Assembly (NCBI RefSeq): GCF_000282515.1
Contig: NZ_AKJD01000094.1
Span: 1 to 64,000, forward strand
Source of the DNA: Pseudomonas sp. GM80
Lineage (GTDB): Bacteria > Pseudomonadota > Gammaproteobacteria > Pseudomonadales > Pseudomonadaceae
Direction of reading: 5' to 3'
Length of the DNA: 64,000 nucleotides
Shown: positions 1 to 8,898 of the stretch, in pieces
Layout: each line of letters opens with the position of its first letter
How positions within the stretch are numbered: position 1 is the stretch's first letter
Position numbers and translations under genes: made by a program
The notes under the pieces: model-generated
The model's database searches: none
The model's input: only the letters and a program-made list of their open reading frames with translations
What the model was told of the DNA's origin: nothing

Positions 1-74
1 CGCTCCGCGTGGGAATGCAGCCGGGGACGCTCCGCGTCCGAAATCAAAAGATCGCAGCCTGCGGCAGCTCCTAC
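1..74. repeat. Composite REP-like palindromes before the first gene
   Basis: Positions 1-40 carry the arm of a repeat based on CGCTCCGCGTGGGAA, also seen near 12700-12800. Positions 42-74 carry one arm of the common ATCAAAAGATCGCAGCC...GCAGCTCCTAC repeat. The window edge cuts the first element. Confidence 0.8.
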
Positions 75-112
75 CGTATTTGTATTTGACCGGGGATGGT
101 TGTCCGGTGAGC

Positions 113-1339
113 ATGGCGTACGCCCGCCAGGCATTTTCAAATAAGGACATTGACCTCTTCGTGGCCACCTACTCGCGCTTCATCCGCCGGTTGATGATCA
201 GCTCGCTGACCGTCGTCGTCAGCCGCGCCCTGATCAGCCCGCTGCTCACTCTGTTCCTCAGCAACAAACTCGGCCTCAACCCGCAAGACGTCGGCCTGCT
301 TCTGGGCATCGCGGTGTTCAGTGCCACGCTGTTGTCGCTGTACGGTGGCTACATCATCGATCGGCTGGACAAGCGGCAGTTGCTGATCCTGAGCATGTTG
401 TCGAGCGGCATCGGCCTGATGCTGCTGACCTTCGCGCAGAACCTGTATCTGGTCACCGTGGTGCTGATCATCAGCGAAACCGCGTCGGCGTTGTTCCTGA
501 TTGGCTCCAAGGCGATCCTCAGTGAAAACCTGCCGGTCGGCCAGCGGGTCAAGGCGTTTTCGCTGAACTACACGCTGACCAACATCGGCTATGCCGTCGG
601 CCCGATGATCGGCGTGGTGATTGCCGGTATCCAGCCGTCAGCGCCCTTCATCGTTGCGGGCGCGATTGCCATTGGCAGCATCTTCCTGCTACTTGGCGCC
701 ACGAAAGAAGCGAATCCGATTACCGCAGTCGGCCCGCCGCAAAGTTTTCTCAAGACCCTGATCATCCTGAAGAACGACCGCACGATGATCCTCTTCACCC
801 TCGGCTGCCTGCTCAGCACATTGGTGCACGGGCGCTTCACTCTGTACCTGTCGCAATACCTGCTGGTCACCCACACCCAGCAACAGACGCTGGACACCAT
901 GGCCGCCCTGCTCGCCTGCAACGCGATCACAGTGATTTTGCTGCAGTACCAGATCGGCCGTTTTCTCAAGCGCGAGCACCTGCGTCAGTGGATTGCCGGC
1001 GGTACGGCGCTGTTCATCGTCGGGCTGATCGGTTTCAGTCTGGCCGACAGCCTGGTCGGCTGGTGCGTGGCGATGTTCATCTTCACCCTCGGCGAGATGA
1101 TCATTTACCCGGCGGACTTTCTGTTTGTCGACACCCTGGCCCCCGAAGAACTGCGCGGCAGCTACTACGGCGCGCAGAATCTGGCGGCCTTGGGCGGTGC
1201 GGCGAGCCCGGTGATGTGCGGGTTTCTGCTGATGCACACGCCGGCGCCCGTGATGTTCTACGCCTTGAGTGCCTTGGCGGCGGTCGGCGGCTATTTATGT
1301 TTCGCCAGTGGCCGCCGCATAGCCTTAGTGCAAAAATAA
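113..1339 (+). CDS. MFS transporter
   Basis: Predicted 12-helix major facilitator of about 408 residues, probably a drug or metabolite exporter of the inner membrane. Hydrophobic segments alternate with short basic loops, and a charged YGGYIIDRLDKRQ loop after helix 2 matches the MFS signature between helices 2 and 3. The reading frame stays open upstream, so TTG at 80 and GTG at 107 are alternatives. ATG at 113 is preferred because the upstream codons lie against a REP arm and look non-coding. The substrate cannot be read from sequence, and neighbours give no clear clue. Confidence 0.85.
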   Translation: MAYARQAFSNKDIDLFVATYSRFIRRLMISSLTVVVSRALISPLLTLFLSNKLGLNPQDVGLLLGIAVFSATLLSLYGGYIIDRLDKRQLLILSMLSSGIGLMLLTFAQNLYLVTVVLIISETASALFLIGSKAILSENLPVGQRVKAFSLNYTLTNIGYAVGPMIGVVIAGIQPSAPFIVAGAIAIGSIFLLLGATKEANPITAVGPPQSFLKTLIILKNDRTMILFTLGCLLSTLVHGRFTLYLSQYLLVTHTQQQTLDTMAALLACNAITVILLQYQIGRFLKREHLRQWIAGGTALFIVGLIGFSLADSLVGWCVAMFIFTLGEMIIYPADFLFVDTLAPEELRGSYYGAQNLAALGGAASPVMCGFLLMHTPAPVMFYALSALAAVGGYLCFASGRRIALVQK

Positions 1340-1496
1340 TGCATTCAAACTGCATTTATATGAATTTGTCAGCATCGAGCCAGACCGGCACACTGTGCGC
1401 GTTCCTCCCCCAATGTTGGAACACTTCGAGGGCTTTCCGGATTGCCGGACAAGTCCTTTTTTTTGCCCTGAATTTGCTGCAAGGAATCGGATTCAC

Positions 1497-2183
1497 ATGC
1501 TCGCTCGCTGGTTGCCCGCCGCCATCAACACCCGCCCGACCGAATGGAGCCGCGCCGCTATCGGCATGGCTTTGGGGACGCTGTTTAGTGTGTGGCTTTG
1601 CGCTCAGGTGTTTGGCCATGAAGTGGCTTACCACCTGATCGGCCCGTTGGGTGCTTCAGCGGTGTTGCTATTCGCCGTGTCGTCCGGCGCACTCGCCCAG
1701 CCGTGGTCGATCATTGGCGGTTATCTGTGTGCCGGCGTTGTCGCGCTGCTGGTCGCACACGTGCTGGGACGAACCCTCGGTAGTGCCTGCCTGGCGGCGG
1801 GCATGGCGCTGATTCTGATGTGCTGGTTGCGCTGCCTGCACCCGCCGGCCGGTGCCTTGGCCTTGACCCTGGTGTTGGCCGATCCGGCGACCATCGCCAT
1901 GGACTGGAAAGCCATGGAACCGGTGATGCTCGGTGCCGCGTGCCTGTTGCTCAGCGCCTTGGCCTACAACAATCTGACGCGGATTCGTTACCCGAAACGC
2001 CCGGCAGAACCGGCGCCGGTTCTGGCCCCGGTCGACAGCCAGGCAATCACCGCCGATGACCTCAAGCTGGCGCTGGCCGACATGGAAGCGTTCATCGACA
2101 TCACCCCCGAAGACCTCGAACAACTGATCCACGCCAGCGAACTGCACGCCAAACGCCGCAGCATCACCGCGACCTTCACCTGA
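1497..2183 (+). CDS. HPP family integral membrane protein
   Basis: About 228 residues with four to five hydrophobic segments in the first 165 residues and the LHPPAGALAL motif that names the HPP family. A soluble acidic tail of about 55 residues follows (ADMEAFIDITPEDLEQL). The family is associated with nitrite or other anion transport in some organisms, but the role here is unproven. ATG at 1497 has an AAGGA ribosome site; the frame is open to 1395, but that stretch does not look coding. The gene runs in the same direction as the MFS gene with a gap of about 157 bases. Confidence 0.85.
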   Translation: MLARWLPAAINTRPTEWSRAAIGMALGTLFSVWLCAQVFGHEVAYHLIGPLGASAVLLFAVSSGALAQPWSIIGGYLCAGVVALLVAHVLGRTLGSACLAAGMALILMCWLRCLHPPAGALALTLVLADPATIAMDWKAMEPVMLGAACLLLSALAYNNLTRIRYPKRPAEPAPVLAPVDSQAITADDLKLALADMEAFIDITPEDLEQLIHASELHAKRRSITATFT

Positions 2184-2189
2184 CCCCTT

Positions 2190-2226
2190 ATGTAGGAGCT
2201 GCCGCAGGCTGCGATCTTTTGATCTT
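2190..2226. repeat. Single REP arm
   Basis: One arm of the TGTAGGAGCTGCCGCAGGCTGCGATCTTTTGATC repeat just after the HPP gene. The inverted partner is missing here. Confidence 0.8.
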
Positions 2227-2272
2227 CTTAAAGAGGCACAATCGCATTCTTTGGCAGCACCGACATAATCGC

Positions 2273-2749
2273 TTAGTCCGGCATAGACCGGATGATATCG
2301 GCCAAATCATCCTTGGTGATTTCATTTGCCTTTATTGCTTCAGCGACATCTTTCTTTGAGAGCGGGAAACGTTTAAAAATCTCCTTCAATGTATCCGCAT
2401 CAACATTTGTCAGCCAGAGAGGATCAATTAAAGTGCCGCCATACTCAGGCTTCATAGGCACCTCATCACCAGCAATAACGCCCTGATGATTAAAGTAAAC
2501 CATATAACGACTGAATCCCTCGGGATAGCTTTGATCATAATAAAGTGTGGTACCTCGAGGCAGCACGTAATAATTTTCATCATCGCCGCGCCCGGCAATC
2601 ATCAAAGGCTCTCTTGTCTTAACCATATCCATGCTTCGACTCCTTATCAAACCAGTAGAAACAACAAAAAATAGTGCGCCAACATTGATCAATGTCACTG
2701 CGATCAAAAATAGTGACAACCTACTTTTTGTAAATATTTTTCTTATCAT
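2273..2749 (-). CDS. Putative membrane-anchored immunity protein of a T6SS effector
   Basis: About 158 residues. A basic N-terminus is followed by one strong hydrophobic segment (about residues 12-33) and then a soluble domain containing a YYVLPRGTTLYYDQ block and an acidic helical tail. This is the topology of an immunity protein anchored in the inner membrane and facing the periplasm. The start at 2749 lies inside the end of the effector gene (29-base overlap), so the two are co-transcribed and probably translationally coupled. Immunity function is inferred from position and topology; no family was confirmed. The gene is more A+T-rich than the flanking core genes. Confidence 0.65.
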   Translation of the reverse strand: MIRKIFTKSRLSLFLIAVTLINVGALFFVVSTGLIRSRSMDMVKTREPLMIAGRGDDENYYVLPRGTTLYYDQSYPEGFSRYMVYFNHQGVIAGDEVPMKPEYGGTLIDPLWLTNVDADTLKEIFKRFPLSKKDVAEAIKANEITKDDLADIIRSMPD

Positions 2750-3422
2750 AGCGTGCCTCAGTGTTGCCTTCGAGCATGGCCTGAAAATCTGCCGGCATGA
2801 ATATTCCATCCCGAGGAGAGCTTTGAGTGTGCGTCGCTTGTCTTTCCACCCAAGAAAGCCCCCTCAGCTCTGCATACTGCTCGGGGTTTTGTATGATTGC
2901 CTTTCCTGAAACCTTAGCCCCGCCAATGGTCATGGTTGTACAGTTGTTCGTCGTTGGCTGATAACTCTCGGGCAAAAGATATCGAGTCGAAGTAGGAAAC
3001 TTCTTTCTCAATTCTTTTTTTCTCGCAATGACGCCATCGAAGTACGTATTCACCGCCTCGGCTTCTTTATTACCCAGATAATAAACAAAACCCGTTGTAG
3101 TCCTCCCGTAGCGGTTTTCGTTCGCTATGTACGCATTGAAAGATGTCCATACATTGAAGACACCCTCTCCTTCACTTTTGAAAGGCCCCCATACCAGCCC
3201 ATACCGCCCGAAGTCGTAGGTGATGTCTTTATTATCCACGACAACGCGCAAAGCAGCGTGACCGTAAGTATGATCTTCTCCTTTTAACGTATAGGGGCCT
3301 CCGATTAGAATTTCCATAAATGCACCGGACACTGCCAATCTATTCGTCTTGGTGGTTTTGCCTGATGCACCTGAAGATTTTGCTGCCTGTTTGGTACCAG
3401 ACGTCTTGGTAGGCTGAACCAT
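2721..3422 (-). CDS. Putative T6SS effector, permuted NlpC/P60-like cysteine peptidase or amidase
   Basis: 233 residues. A Lys/Thr/Ser-rich linker (1-30) precedes a domain with YGHAAL (His55), a YDFGRYG block (70-75) and a cysteine in NNCTT (Cys161). A His-then-Cys order with these contexts is seen in permuted papain-fold (NlpC/P60, DUF4105-like) enzymes, several of which are T6SS peptidoglycan hydrolases. The ATG overlaps the stop of the PAAR reading frame as TAATG, and an immunity-like gene overlaps its 3' end. The likely target is therefore the periplasm or cell wall. The catalytic assignment is inference from motif order. An acyltransferase or other papain-fold activity remains possible. 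Confidence 0.6.
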   Translation of the reverse strand: MVQPTKTSGTKQAAKSSGASGKTTKTNRLAVSGAFMEILIGGPYTLKGEDHTYGHAALRVVVDNKDITYDFGRYGLVWGPFKSEGEGVFNVWTSFNAYIANENRYGRTTTGFVYYLGNKEAEAVNTYFDGVIARKKELRKKFPTSTRYLLPESYQPTTNNCTTMTIGGAKVSGKAIIQNPEQYAELRGLSWVERQATHTQSSPRDGIFMPADFQAMLEGNTEARYDKKNIYKK

Positions 3423-3718
3423 TAAAGATGTTCCGTATCTTCAAGTTTCGGGAATTTTATACTGCAACTTCCCCTGGGAATATTTGCCACATGCACGAAG
3501 CCATTTCCGTCAAGAACACCGGTCATCACAGTTCCATCGGGCAGCGTCAGTTCATATGCTTCGTTGGCGATAGGCTCATCTCTATCGTCAAGCAACTGAA
3601 ACTCAACAAAAGTCTTTTCTTTGAGAAATTCCGAGAAAAAACTGGTCGAAGCACCACCCCCAAACTCACCGACAAAAGTATCGGGGGAACCAGCCGTTAT
3701 CGTCGCGCCACATGCTGT
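3422..3718 (-). pseudogene. Second half of the PAAR protein, downstream of an in-frame stop
   Basis: Reading straight on in the same frame after the TAA at 3719-3721 gives 98 further sense codons ending in TAA at 3422-3424. The first residues (TACGATITAGSP) continue the PAAR repeat. They are followed by a beta-sandwich-like segment with ELTLPDGTVMTGVLDGNGF, the carboxypeptidase-regulatory-like type of domain often fused behind PAAR tips. The final stop overlaps the effector ATG. The open frame and protein-like composition show that this was recently, or still is, part of one 168-codon gene. Confidence 0.8.
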
Positions 3719-3928
3719 TTACGAGTCAACGTGCGCTACGTCTTTCCCTAACCCAAAGACATGCGGGGCGCCTGTTGTTATGGGGTTGCTACCGTGAATC
3801 GGACAGGAGTAGATATCTCCTACCAAAGCCACGGGCATTGAGTTAACAAAAATCGGGCTTGATCCGGTAGTGATATTCCCACCGTGACTGCCCGGATCTC
3901 CTAGTCGTGCGACTGGCTTTCCTGCCAT
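3719..3928 (-). CDS. PAAR domain protein, truncated by a nonsense codon
   Basis: 69 residues beginning MAGKPVARLGDPGSHGG, with the repeated Gly/Pro/His pattern of PAAR spike-tip proteins (VNSMPVALVGD, SCPIHGSNPITTG). PAAR proteins cap the VgrG spike of the type Vi secretion system and carry effectors. A strong AAGGAG site precedes the ATG. The frame stops at TAA where the continuing PAAR sequence would be expected to have a lysine codon before TACGAT, so a single A-to-T change would explain it. The predicted product lacks the last PAAR strands and the C-terminal adaptor domain. No VgrG or T6SS structural gene is in the window. Confidence 0.8.
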   Translation of the reverse strand: MAGKPVARLGDPGSHGGNITTGSSPIFVNSMPVALVGDIYSCPIHGSNPITTGAPHVFGLGKDVAHVDS

Positions 3929-4360
3929 CGTTTAGTCTCCTTCTAACATCACGAACTGGCGGATGTTACCTGATCTTCGATGGTTCCTGAACAAATGAAA
4001 CTATACGGGAACTGGCTTACACGATAAGAAGCCTCCTCCCATGCACCGCCGGTTGACTGACCTTTGCTCACTTCCTATCGACGTGAAAGATGTGCTCGGC
4101 CGACAGATTCTGAAGCGGATTTGAAGCAAGAGCTGTTAAATACAACGAAGCCGCGATCTTTTGATCTTGAAAAAACAAGATCAACAGATCGCATCCTTCG
4201 GCAGCTCCTACATGAGCCCGCGTATATTTTTGGGTAAGGTAAAAACGCAGACAGGCCCTGCAGATATCCCCGTTGTACAGGGCAAATTTGCACTGTTACG
4301 ATCCGGTAACGCTCGCGCGCGAGCTTCTCGAATAAAGACAATAAAAGCAGGGAGTTACTG
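3929..4360. other. Intergenic region between PAAR and valine genes
   Basis: 432 bases with no convincing gene. It holds the divergent upstream regions of the PAAR gene (minus) and the 3-hydroxyisobutyryl-CoA hydrolase gene (plus, GGGAG site before 4361), and a degenerate REP pair at about 4144-4211. Confidence 0.7.
4144..4211. repeat. Degenerate REP pair
   Basis: CGCGATCTTTTGATCTTG and its inverted partner AAGATCAACAGATCGCATCC, ending GGCAGCTCCTACA. The left outer arm is eroded. Confidence 0.75.
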
Positions 4361-5467
4361 ATGACAGCTCAGGCTTCATCCCCGCGGACTCAGTCCATGG
4401 ATGCCACGCAAGACGACGTGCTGGCCGAGGTTCGCAACCACATCGGTCACCTGACCCTCAACCGACCCGCCGGCCTCAACGCCATCACCCTCGACATGGT
4501 GCGCCTGCTGCAACAACAGCTTGACGCCTGGGCGGCTGACGCCAATGTCCATGCAGTAGTGCTGCGCGGTGCCGGTGAAAAAGCCTTCTGCGCCGGCGGC
4601 GACATTCGCTCGCTGTACGACAGCTTCAAAAGCGGCGATACCTTGCACGAAGACTTCTTCGTCGAGGAATACGCCCTCGACCTGACGATTCATCACTACC
4701 GCAAACCGGTGCTGGCCTTGATGGACGGTTTTGTCCTCGGCGGCGGCATGGGTCTGGTGCAGGGCGCGGATCTGCGCGTGGTCACCGAGAAGAGCCGACT
4801 GGCGATGCCGGAAGTGGCCATCGGTTATTTCCCGGACGTCGGCGGCAGTTATTTCCTGTCGCGGATTCCCGGTGAACTGGGGATTTATCTGGGCGTCAGC
4901 GGCGTACAGATTCGCGCGGCCGATGCGCTGTATTGCGGCCTCGCCGACTGGTATCTGGACAGCAGCAAACTGGCGCTGCTCGATGAAAAACTCGATCAAC
5001 TGGAATGGCAAGATACGCCGCTCAAGGCGCTGCAGAACCTGTTGGCCAAACACGCCGTGCAAACCCTGGCCGATGCGCCACTGGAAGCGCTGCGCCCGGC
5101 CATCGACCACTTCTTCGCCCTGCCCGACGTGCCAAGCATGGTCGAGCAACTGCGCGCGGTCACCGTCGCCGACAGTCATGAATGGGCAACCGCCACCGCG
5201 AATCTGCTGGAAACCCGCTCGCCACTGGCCATGGCCGTGACCCTGGACATGCTCCGTCGCGGCCGTCACCTGAGCCTGGAACAGTGCTTCGCACTGGAGT
5301 TGCATCTGGACCGCCAGTGGTTTGAGCGCGGCGACTTGATCGAGGGCGTACGTGCCCTGCTGATCGACAAAGACAAGACACCTCGCTGGAACCCGCCGAC
5401 TCTGACTGCGCTCGACGCGGACCATGTCGCGAGTTTCTTCCACGGGTTTGCTGAGAGCGGGAACTGA
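4361..5467 (+). CDS. 3-hydroxyisobutyryl-CoA hydrolase (crotonase fold)
   Basis: 368 residues; releases CoA from 3-hydroxyisobutyryl-CoA in valine breakdown. It is longer than ordinary enoyl-CoA hydratases (about 260), as expected for HIBCH proteins. The oxyanion loops CAGGDIR (77-83) and GGGMG (127-131) are present. MPEVAIGYFPDVGGS carries Glu151 and Asp159, the pair typical of HIBCH. The stop is 3 bases before the next ATG, so it forms a tight operon with the acyl-CoA dehydrogenase. The start is supported by GGGAG upstream, though the first 15 residues look poorly conserved and ATG at 4397 is possible. Confidence 0.88.
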   Translation: MTAQASSPRTQSMDATQDDVLAEVRNHIGHLTLNRPAGLNAITLDMVRLLQQQLDAWAADANVHAVVLRGAGEKAFCAGGDIRSLYDSFKSGDTLHEDFFVEEYALDLTIHHYRKPVLALMDGFVLGGGMGLVQGADLRVVTEKSRLAMPEVAIGYFPDVGGSYFLSRIPGELGIYLGVSGVQIRAADALYCGLADWYLDSSKLALLDEKLDQLEWQDTPLKALQNLLAKHAVQTLADAPLEALRPAIDHFFALPDVPSMVEQLRAVTVADSHEWATATANLLETRSPLAMAVTLDMLRRGRHLSLEQCFALELHLDRQWFERGDLIEGVRALLIDKDKTPRWNPPTLTALDADHVASFFHGFAESGN

Positions 5468-5470
5468 GCC

Positions 5471-6622
5471 ATGCACGATCTCGAACTGACTGAAGAACAA
5501 GTGATGATCCGCGACATGGCCCGGGACTTCGCCCGTGGCGAAATCGCACCGCACGCGCAAGCGTGGGAAAAGGCTGGCTGGATCGACGACGCGCTGGTCG
5601 CGAAGATGGGCGAACTGGGTTTGCTCGGCATGGTGGTGCCCGAAGAATGGGGCGGTACTTATGTTGACTACGTGGCGTATGCCTTGGCGGTCGAAGAAAT
5701 TTCCGCAGGCGATGGCGCGACTGGCGCGTTCATGAGCATTCACAATTCGGTCGGCTGCGGCCCGGTGCTCAACTACGGCAGCGAAGCCCAGAAACAGACC
5801 TGGCTGGCGGACCTCGCCAGTGGGCAAACCATCGGCTGCTTCTGCCTGACCGAGCCGCAGGCCGGCTCGGAGGCGCACAACCTGCGCACCCGCGCCGAGC
5901 TGCGCGACGGCCAGTGGGTGATCAACGGTTCCAAGCAATTTGTCAGCAACGGCAAACGGGCGAAACTGGCGATCGTGTTTGCAGTGACCGATCCGGATTT
6001 GGGCAAGAAAGGCATTTCGGCGTTTCTGGTACCGACGGATACCGCCGGTTTTATCGTTGATCGCACCGAACACAAAATGGGTATCCGTGCTTCCGACACC
6101 TGCGCCGTGACGTTGAACAACTGCAGCATTCCCGAGGCCAACCTGCTCGGCGAACGCGGCAAAGGCCTGGCGATTGCCCTGTCCAATCTTGAGGGCGGAC
6201 GTATCGGCATCGCCGCTCAGGCGCTCGGCATAGCCCGCGCGGCGTTTGAAGCGGCGCTCGCCTACTCGAAAGATCGGGTGCAGTTCGACAAGCCGATCAT
6301 CGAACACCAGAGCATCGCCAACCTGCTGGCCGACATGCACATGCAGATCAACGCGGCACGCCTGCTGATCCTGCACGCGGCGCGCCTGCGTTCGGCGGGT
6401 AAACCGTGTTTGTCGGAAGCCTCGCAGGCCAAATTGTTTGCCTCGGAAATGGCCGAGAAGGTCTGTTCGTCAGCGATTCAGATTCATGGCGGGTATGGCT
6501 ATCTGGAAGATTATCCGGTCGAGAAATACTACCGCGATGCGCGGATCACGCAGATTTATGAGGGGTCGAGCGAGATACAGCGGATGGTCATTGCGCGGGA
6601 TTTGAAGAACTACCAGCTCTAA
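5471..6622 (+). CDS. Isobutyryl-CoA dehydrogenase-like acyl-CoA dehydrogenase
   Basis: 383-residue FAD enzyme with the complete acyl-CoA dehydrogenase layout: helical N-terminus ([17 protein letters not shown]), middle beta domain with [13 protein letters not shown], and C-terminal helical domain with [19 protein letters not shown]. The catalytic base is expected at Glu364 in [10 protein letters not shown]. Pairing with 3-hydroxyisobutyryl-CoA hydrolase points to isobutyryl-CoA as substrate (valine pathway). The exact acyl chain is inferred from that context. Confidence 0.88.
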   Translation: MHDLELTEEQVMIRDMARDFARGEIAPHAQAWEKAGWIDDALVAKMGELGLLGMVVPEEWGGTYVDYVAYALAVEEISAGDGATGAFMSIHNSVGCGPVLNYGSEAQKQTWLADLASGQTIGCFCLTEPQAGSEAHNLRTRAELRDGQWVINGSKQFVSNGKRAKLAIVFAVTDPDLGKKGISAFLVPTDTAGFIVDRTEHKMGIRASDTCAVTLNNCSIPEANLLGERGKGLAIALSNLEGGRIGIAAQALGIARAAFEAALAYSKDRVQFDKPIIEHQSIANLLADMHMQINAARLLILHAARLRSAGKPCLSEASQAKLFASEMAEKVCSSAIQIHGGYGYLEDYPVEKYYRDARITQIYEGSSEIQRMVIARDLKNYQL

Positions 6623-6624
6623 CC

Positions 6625-6710
6625 TGTAGGAGCTGTCGAGTGCAACGAGGCTGCGATCCTTTGATCCTGAGAGCAAAATCGAAAGATCGCAGCCTGCGGC
6701 AGCTCCTACA
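6625..6710. repeat. Inverted REP pair
   Basis: TGTAGGAGCTGTCGAGTGCAACG...GCAGCCTGCGGCAGCTCCTACA. It sits between the convergent ends of the valine and isoleucine gene sets and could fold as a terminator-like structure. Confidence 0.85.
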
Positions 6711-6733
6711 GAATGCAGGAACTGGCCGCGATG

Positions 6734-7507
6734 TTATTTGCCCTTGAACTCCGGCACACGCTTGGCGACGAACGCCGCCATGCCTTCCTTCTGATCCTGC
6801 GTGGCAAACGCCGCATGGAACACCCGGCGCTCAAACCGTACGCCTTCAGTCAGGTTGACTTCGAACGCACGATTCACGCTCTCCTTGACCATCATCGCAA
6901 TCGGCAACGACTTGCTGGCGATCACCGCCGCCACCTTTAGCGCTTCATCGAGCAGCTCATCGCTCGGCACGATACGCGCCACAATCCCGCAACGCTCCGC
7001 TTCCACCGCATCAATCAAGCGCCCGCTCAAACACATCTCCATGGCCTTGGCCTTGCCTACGGCGCGGGTCAAACGCTGGGTTCCGCCCATGCCCGGCAAC
7101 ACGCCGAGGTTGATTTCCGGTTGGCCGAATTTGGCGTTGTCGCCGGCCAGAATGAAGTCGCACATCAGCGCCAGTTCACAGCCACCGCCGAGGGCAAAAC
7201 CATTGACTGCGGCGATGATCGGCTTGCGACGGTTAGCCACGCGATCGCTGTCGCTGAACAGGTCGTCCATGTAGATCTGCGGGTAGGTCAGCTCAGCCAT
7301 TTCCTTGATGTCGGCACCGGCGGCAAAAGCTTTTTTCGAACCGGTGATCACGATGCAGCCGATGTTCGCGTCCGCTTCCAAGGTATCCAGCGCCTGATTG
7401 ACTTCGCTGACCAGCTGCGCGTTCAGGGCATTCAGCGCCTGCGGACGGTTGAGGGTGATCAGGCCAACGCGGCCGTGGTTTTCCAGCAGAATCGTTTCGT
7501 AGCTCAT
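6734..7507 (-). CDS. fadB1x: Enoyl-CoA hydratase (fadB1x-type)
   Basis: 257 residues, the usual hydratase length. GGGCEL supplies Glu111 and [13 protein letters not shown] supplies Glu131, the two catalytic glutamates of crotonase. The oxyanion loop is AAGADIKEM (62-70). It is the last gene of a minus-strand set (acyl-CoA synthetase, SDR dehydrogenase, thiolase, acyl-CoA dehydrogenase, hydratase). This order matches the fadDx-fadB2x-fadAx-dehydrogenase-fadB1x cluster known from P. putida and linked to isoleucine-type branched acyl-CoA oxidation. Likely substrate: tiglyl-CoA. Confidence 0.85.
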   Translation of the reverse strand: MSYETILLENHGRVGLITLNRPQALNALNAQLVSEVNQALDTLEADANIGCIVITGSKKAFAAGADIKEMAELTYPQIYMDDLFSDSDRVANRRKPIIAAVNGFALGGGCELALMCDFILAGDNAKFGQPEINLGVLPGMGGTQRLTRAVGKAKAMEMCLSGRLIDAVEAERCGIVARIVPSDELLDEALKVAAVIASKSLPIAMMVKESVNRAFEVNLTEGVRFERRVFHAAFATQDQKEGMAAFVAKRVPEFKGK

Positions 7508-7530
7508 ACATAACTCCTCAATTCATTCCC

Positions 7531-7620
7531 TGTGAAGGAGCTGCCGCAGGCTGCGATCTGTTGACGTTGATTTTCAAGATCAAAAGATCGCAGCCTCGTT
7601 GCACTCGTCAGCTCCTACAC
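7531..7620. repeat. Inverted REP pair
   Basis: GTGAAGGAGCTGCCGCAGG arm and its inverted copy ending CAGCTCCTACAC, between the hydratase and the dehydrogenase genes of the same strand. It splits the operon and may modulate mRNA levels. Confidence 0.8.
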
Positions 7621-7632
7621 ACGGGGTGGGGT

Positions 7633-8760
7633 TTATAGGTTGCGGGAGATGACCATGCGCTGAATGTCGCTGGTGCCTTCGTAAATCTGGCAGACGCGCA
7701 CGTCGCGGTAGATGCGTTCCAGCGGGAAGTCGTTGAGGTAACCGTAACCGCCCAGCGTCTGCAATGCCATCGAACAGACCTTCTCGGCCATTTCCGAGGC
7801 GAACAGTTTGGCCATCGACGCCTCGACCAGTGCCGGCTGGCCGCTGTCACGCAGGGCCGCCGCGTAATGCACCATCTGCCGGGCGACGGCAATTTGCGTG
7901 GCCATGTCAGCTAGGCGGAACGCGACAGCTTGATGTTCGATGATCGGCTTGCCGAAGGTGTCACGCTCACGGGCGTAATCGCGCGCCGCTTCGAATGCCG
8001 CACGGGCCATGCCCACCGATTGCGAGGCGATGCCGACACGGCCGCCCTCAAGGTTGGCCAAGGCAATCTTGTAGCCCTCGCCCTCCTCGCCCAAACGGTT
8101 GGCCACCGGCACTTTCACGTCTTCGAAAAGAATCTGGCAGGTGTCAGAGGCGTGCTGGCCGAGCTTGTCTTCGACGCGAGCGACTTTATAGCCCGGTGAA
8201 TCGGTCGGCACGATGAACGCCGTGATCCCGCGCTTGCCGGCGCTCGGATCAGTCACCGCGAAGACGATGACGATCCCGGCGTTCTGCCCGGAAGTGATGA
8301 ACTGTTTGCAGCCGTTCAACACATAGTGATCGCCTTCCAGCCGCGCGCGGGTTTTCAGGCTGCTGGCGTCGGAACCGGCTTGTGGCTCGGTCAGCGCGAA
8401 GGCACCGAGCATGGCGCCGCTGGCCAGCGGTTTGAGGAAACGTTCGCGCTGATCGTCGTTGCCGAACTTGAGGATCGGCACGCAGCCGACCGAGTTGTGC
8501 ACGCTCATGATCGTTGAGCAGGCGCCATCACCGGCAGCGATTTCTTCCAGGGCCATGGCATACGCCAGGTAGCCGGTGTCGCAACCGCCCCACTGCTCCG
8601 GCACGAGCATGCCGAAAAAGCCCAGCTCGGCCATTTCACCGATGGCTTCCTTGGGGAAGCGGTGTTCGCGATCCCACTCGGCGGCGAACGGCTTGAGGCG
8701 TTCCTCGGCAAACTGCCGGGCCATTTCGCGGATCTGGGTTTGGTCTTCGTTGGGAATCAT
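7633..8760 (-). CDS. Short/branched-chain acyl-CoA dehydrogenase
   Basis: 375 residues, all three acyl-CoA dehydrogenase domains present. [14 protein letters not shown] (FAD/substrate region), [21 protein letters not shown] and catalytic Glu361 are visible. The context (thiolase, SDR and hydratase genes) suggests 2-methylbutyryl-CoA as substrate in isoleucine degradation. It is related to, but distinct from, the isobutyryl-CoA dehydrogenase at 5471. ATG at 8760 is the only good start. Confidence 0.87.
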   Translation of the reverse strand: MIPNEDQTQIREMARQFAEERLKPFAAEWDREHRFPKEAIGEMAELGFFGMLVPEQWGGCDTGYLAYAMALEEIAAGDGACSTIMSVHNSVGCVPILKFGNDDQRERFLKPLASGAMLGAFALTEPQAGSDASSLKTRARLEGDHYVLNGCKQFITSGQNAGIVIVFAVTDPSAGKRGITAFIVPTDSPGYKVARVEDKLGQHASDTCQILFEDVKVPVANRLGEEGEGYKIALANLEGGRVGIASQSVGMARAAFEAARDYARERDTFGKPIIEHQAVAFRLADMATQIAVARQMVHYAAALRDSGQPALVEASMAKLFASEMAEKVCSMALQTLGGYGYLNDFPLERIYRDVRVCQIYEGTSDIQRMVISRNL

Positions 8761-8794
8761 GCTGAATCCTTAAATCCGGTTGACCACACCCCCC

Positions 8795-8886
8795 TGTAGG
8801 AGCTGCCGCAGGCTGCGATCTTTTGATCTTGATCTTAAAAACAAGATCAAAAGATCGCAGCCTCGTTGCACTCGACAGCTCCTACA
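8795..8886. repeat. Inverted REP pair
   Basis: TGTAGGAGCTGCCGCAGGCTGCGATC and an inverted arm with the variant CTCGTTGCACTCGACAGCTCCTACA, between the dehydrogenase and thiolase genes. Confidence 0.85.
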
Positions 8887-8898
8887 GGGGGAGTGTGT

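Noticed and set aside
3428..3751. 107-codon plus-strand frame in the PAAR region
   Set aside because: The opposite strand carries the PAAR continuation with recognisable motifs.
4376..6376. Long open frame of 666 codons on the minus strand
   Set aside because: Antisense to two clear enzymes; its His/Gln/Arg/Val-rich composition is typical of shadow frames in GC-rich DNA.
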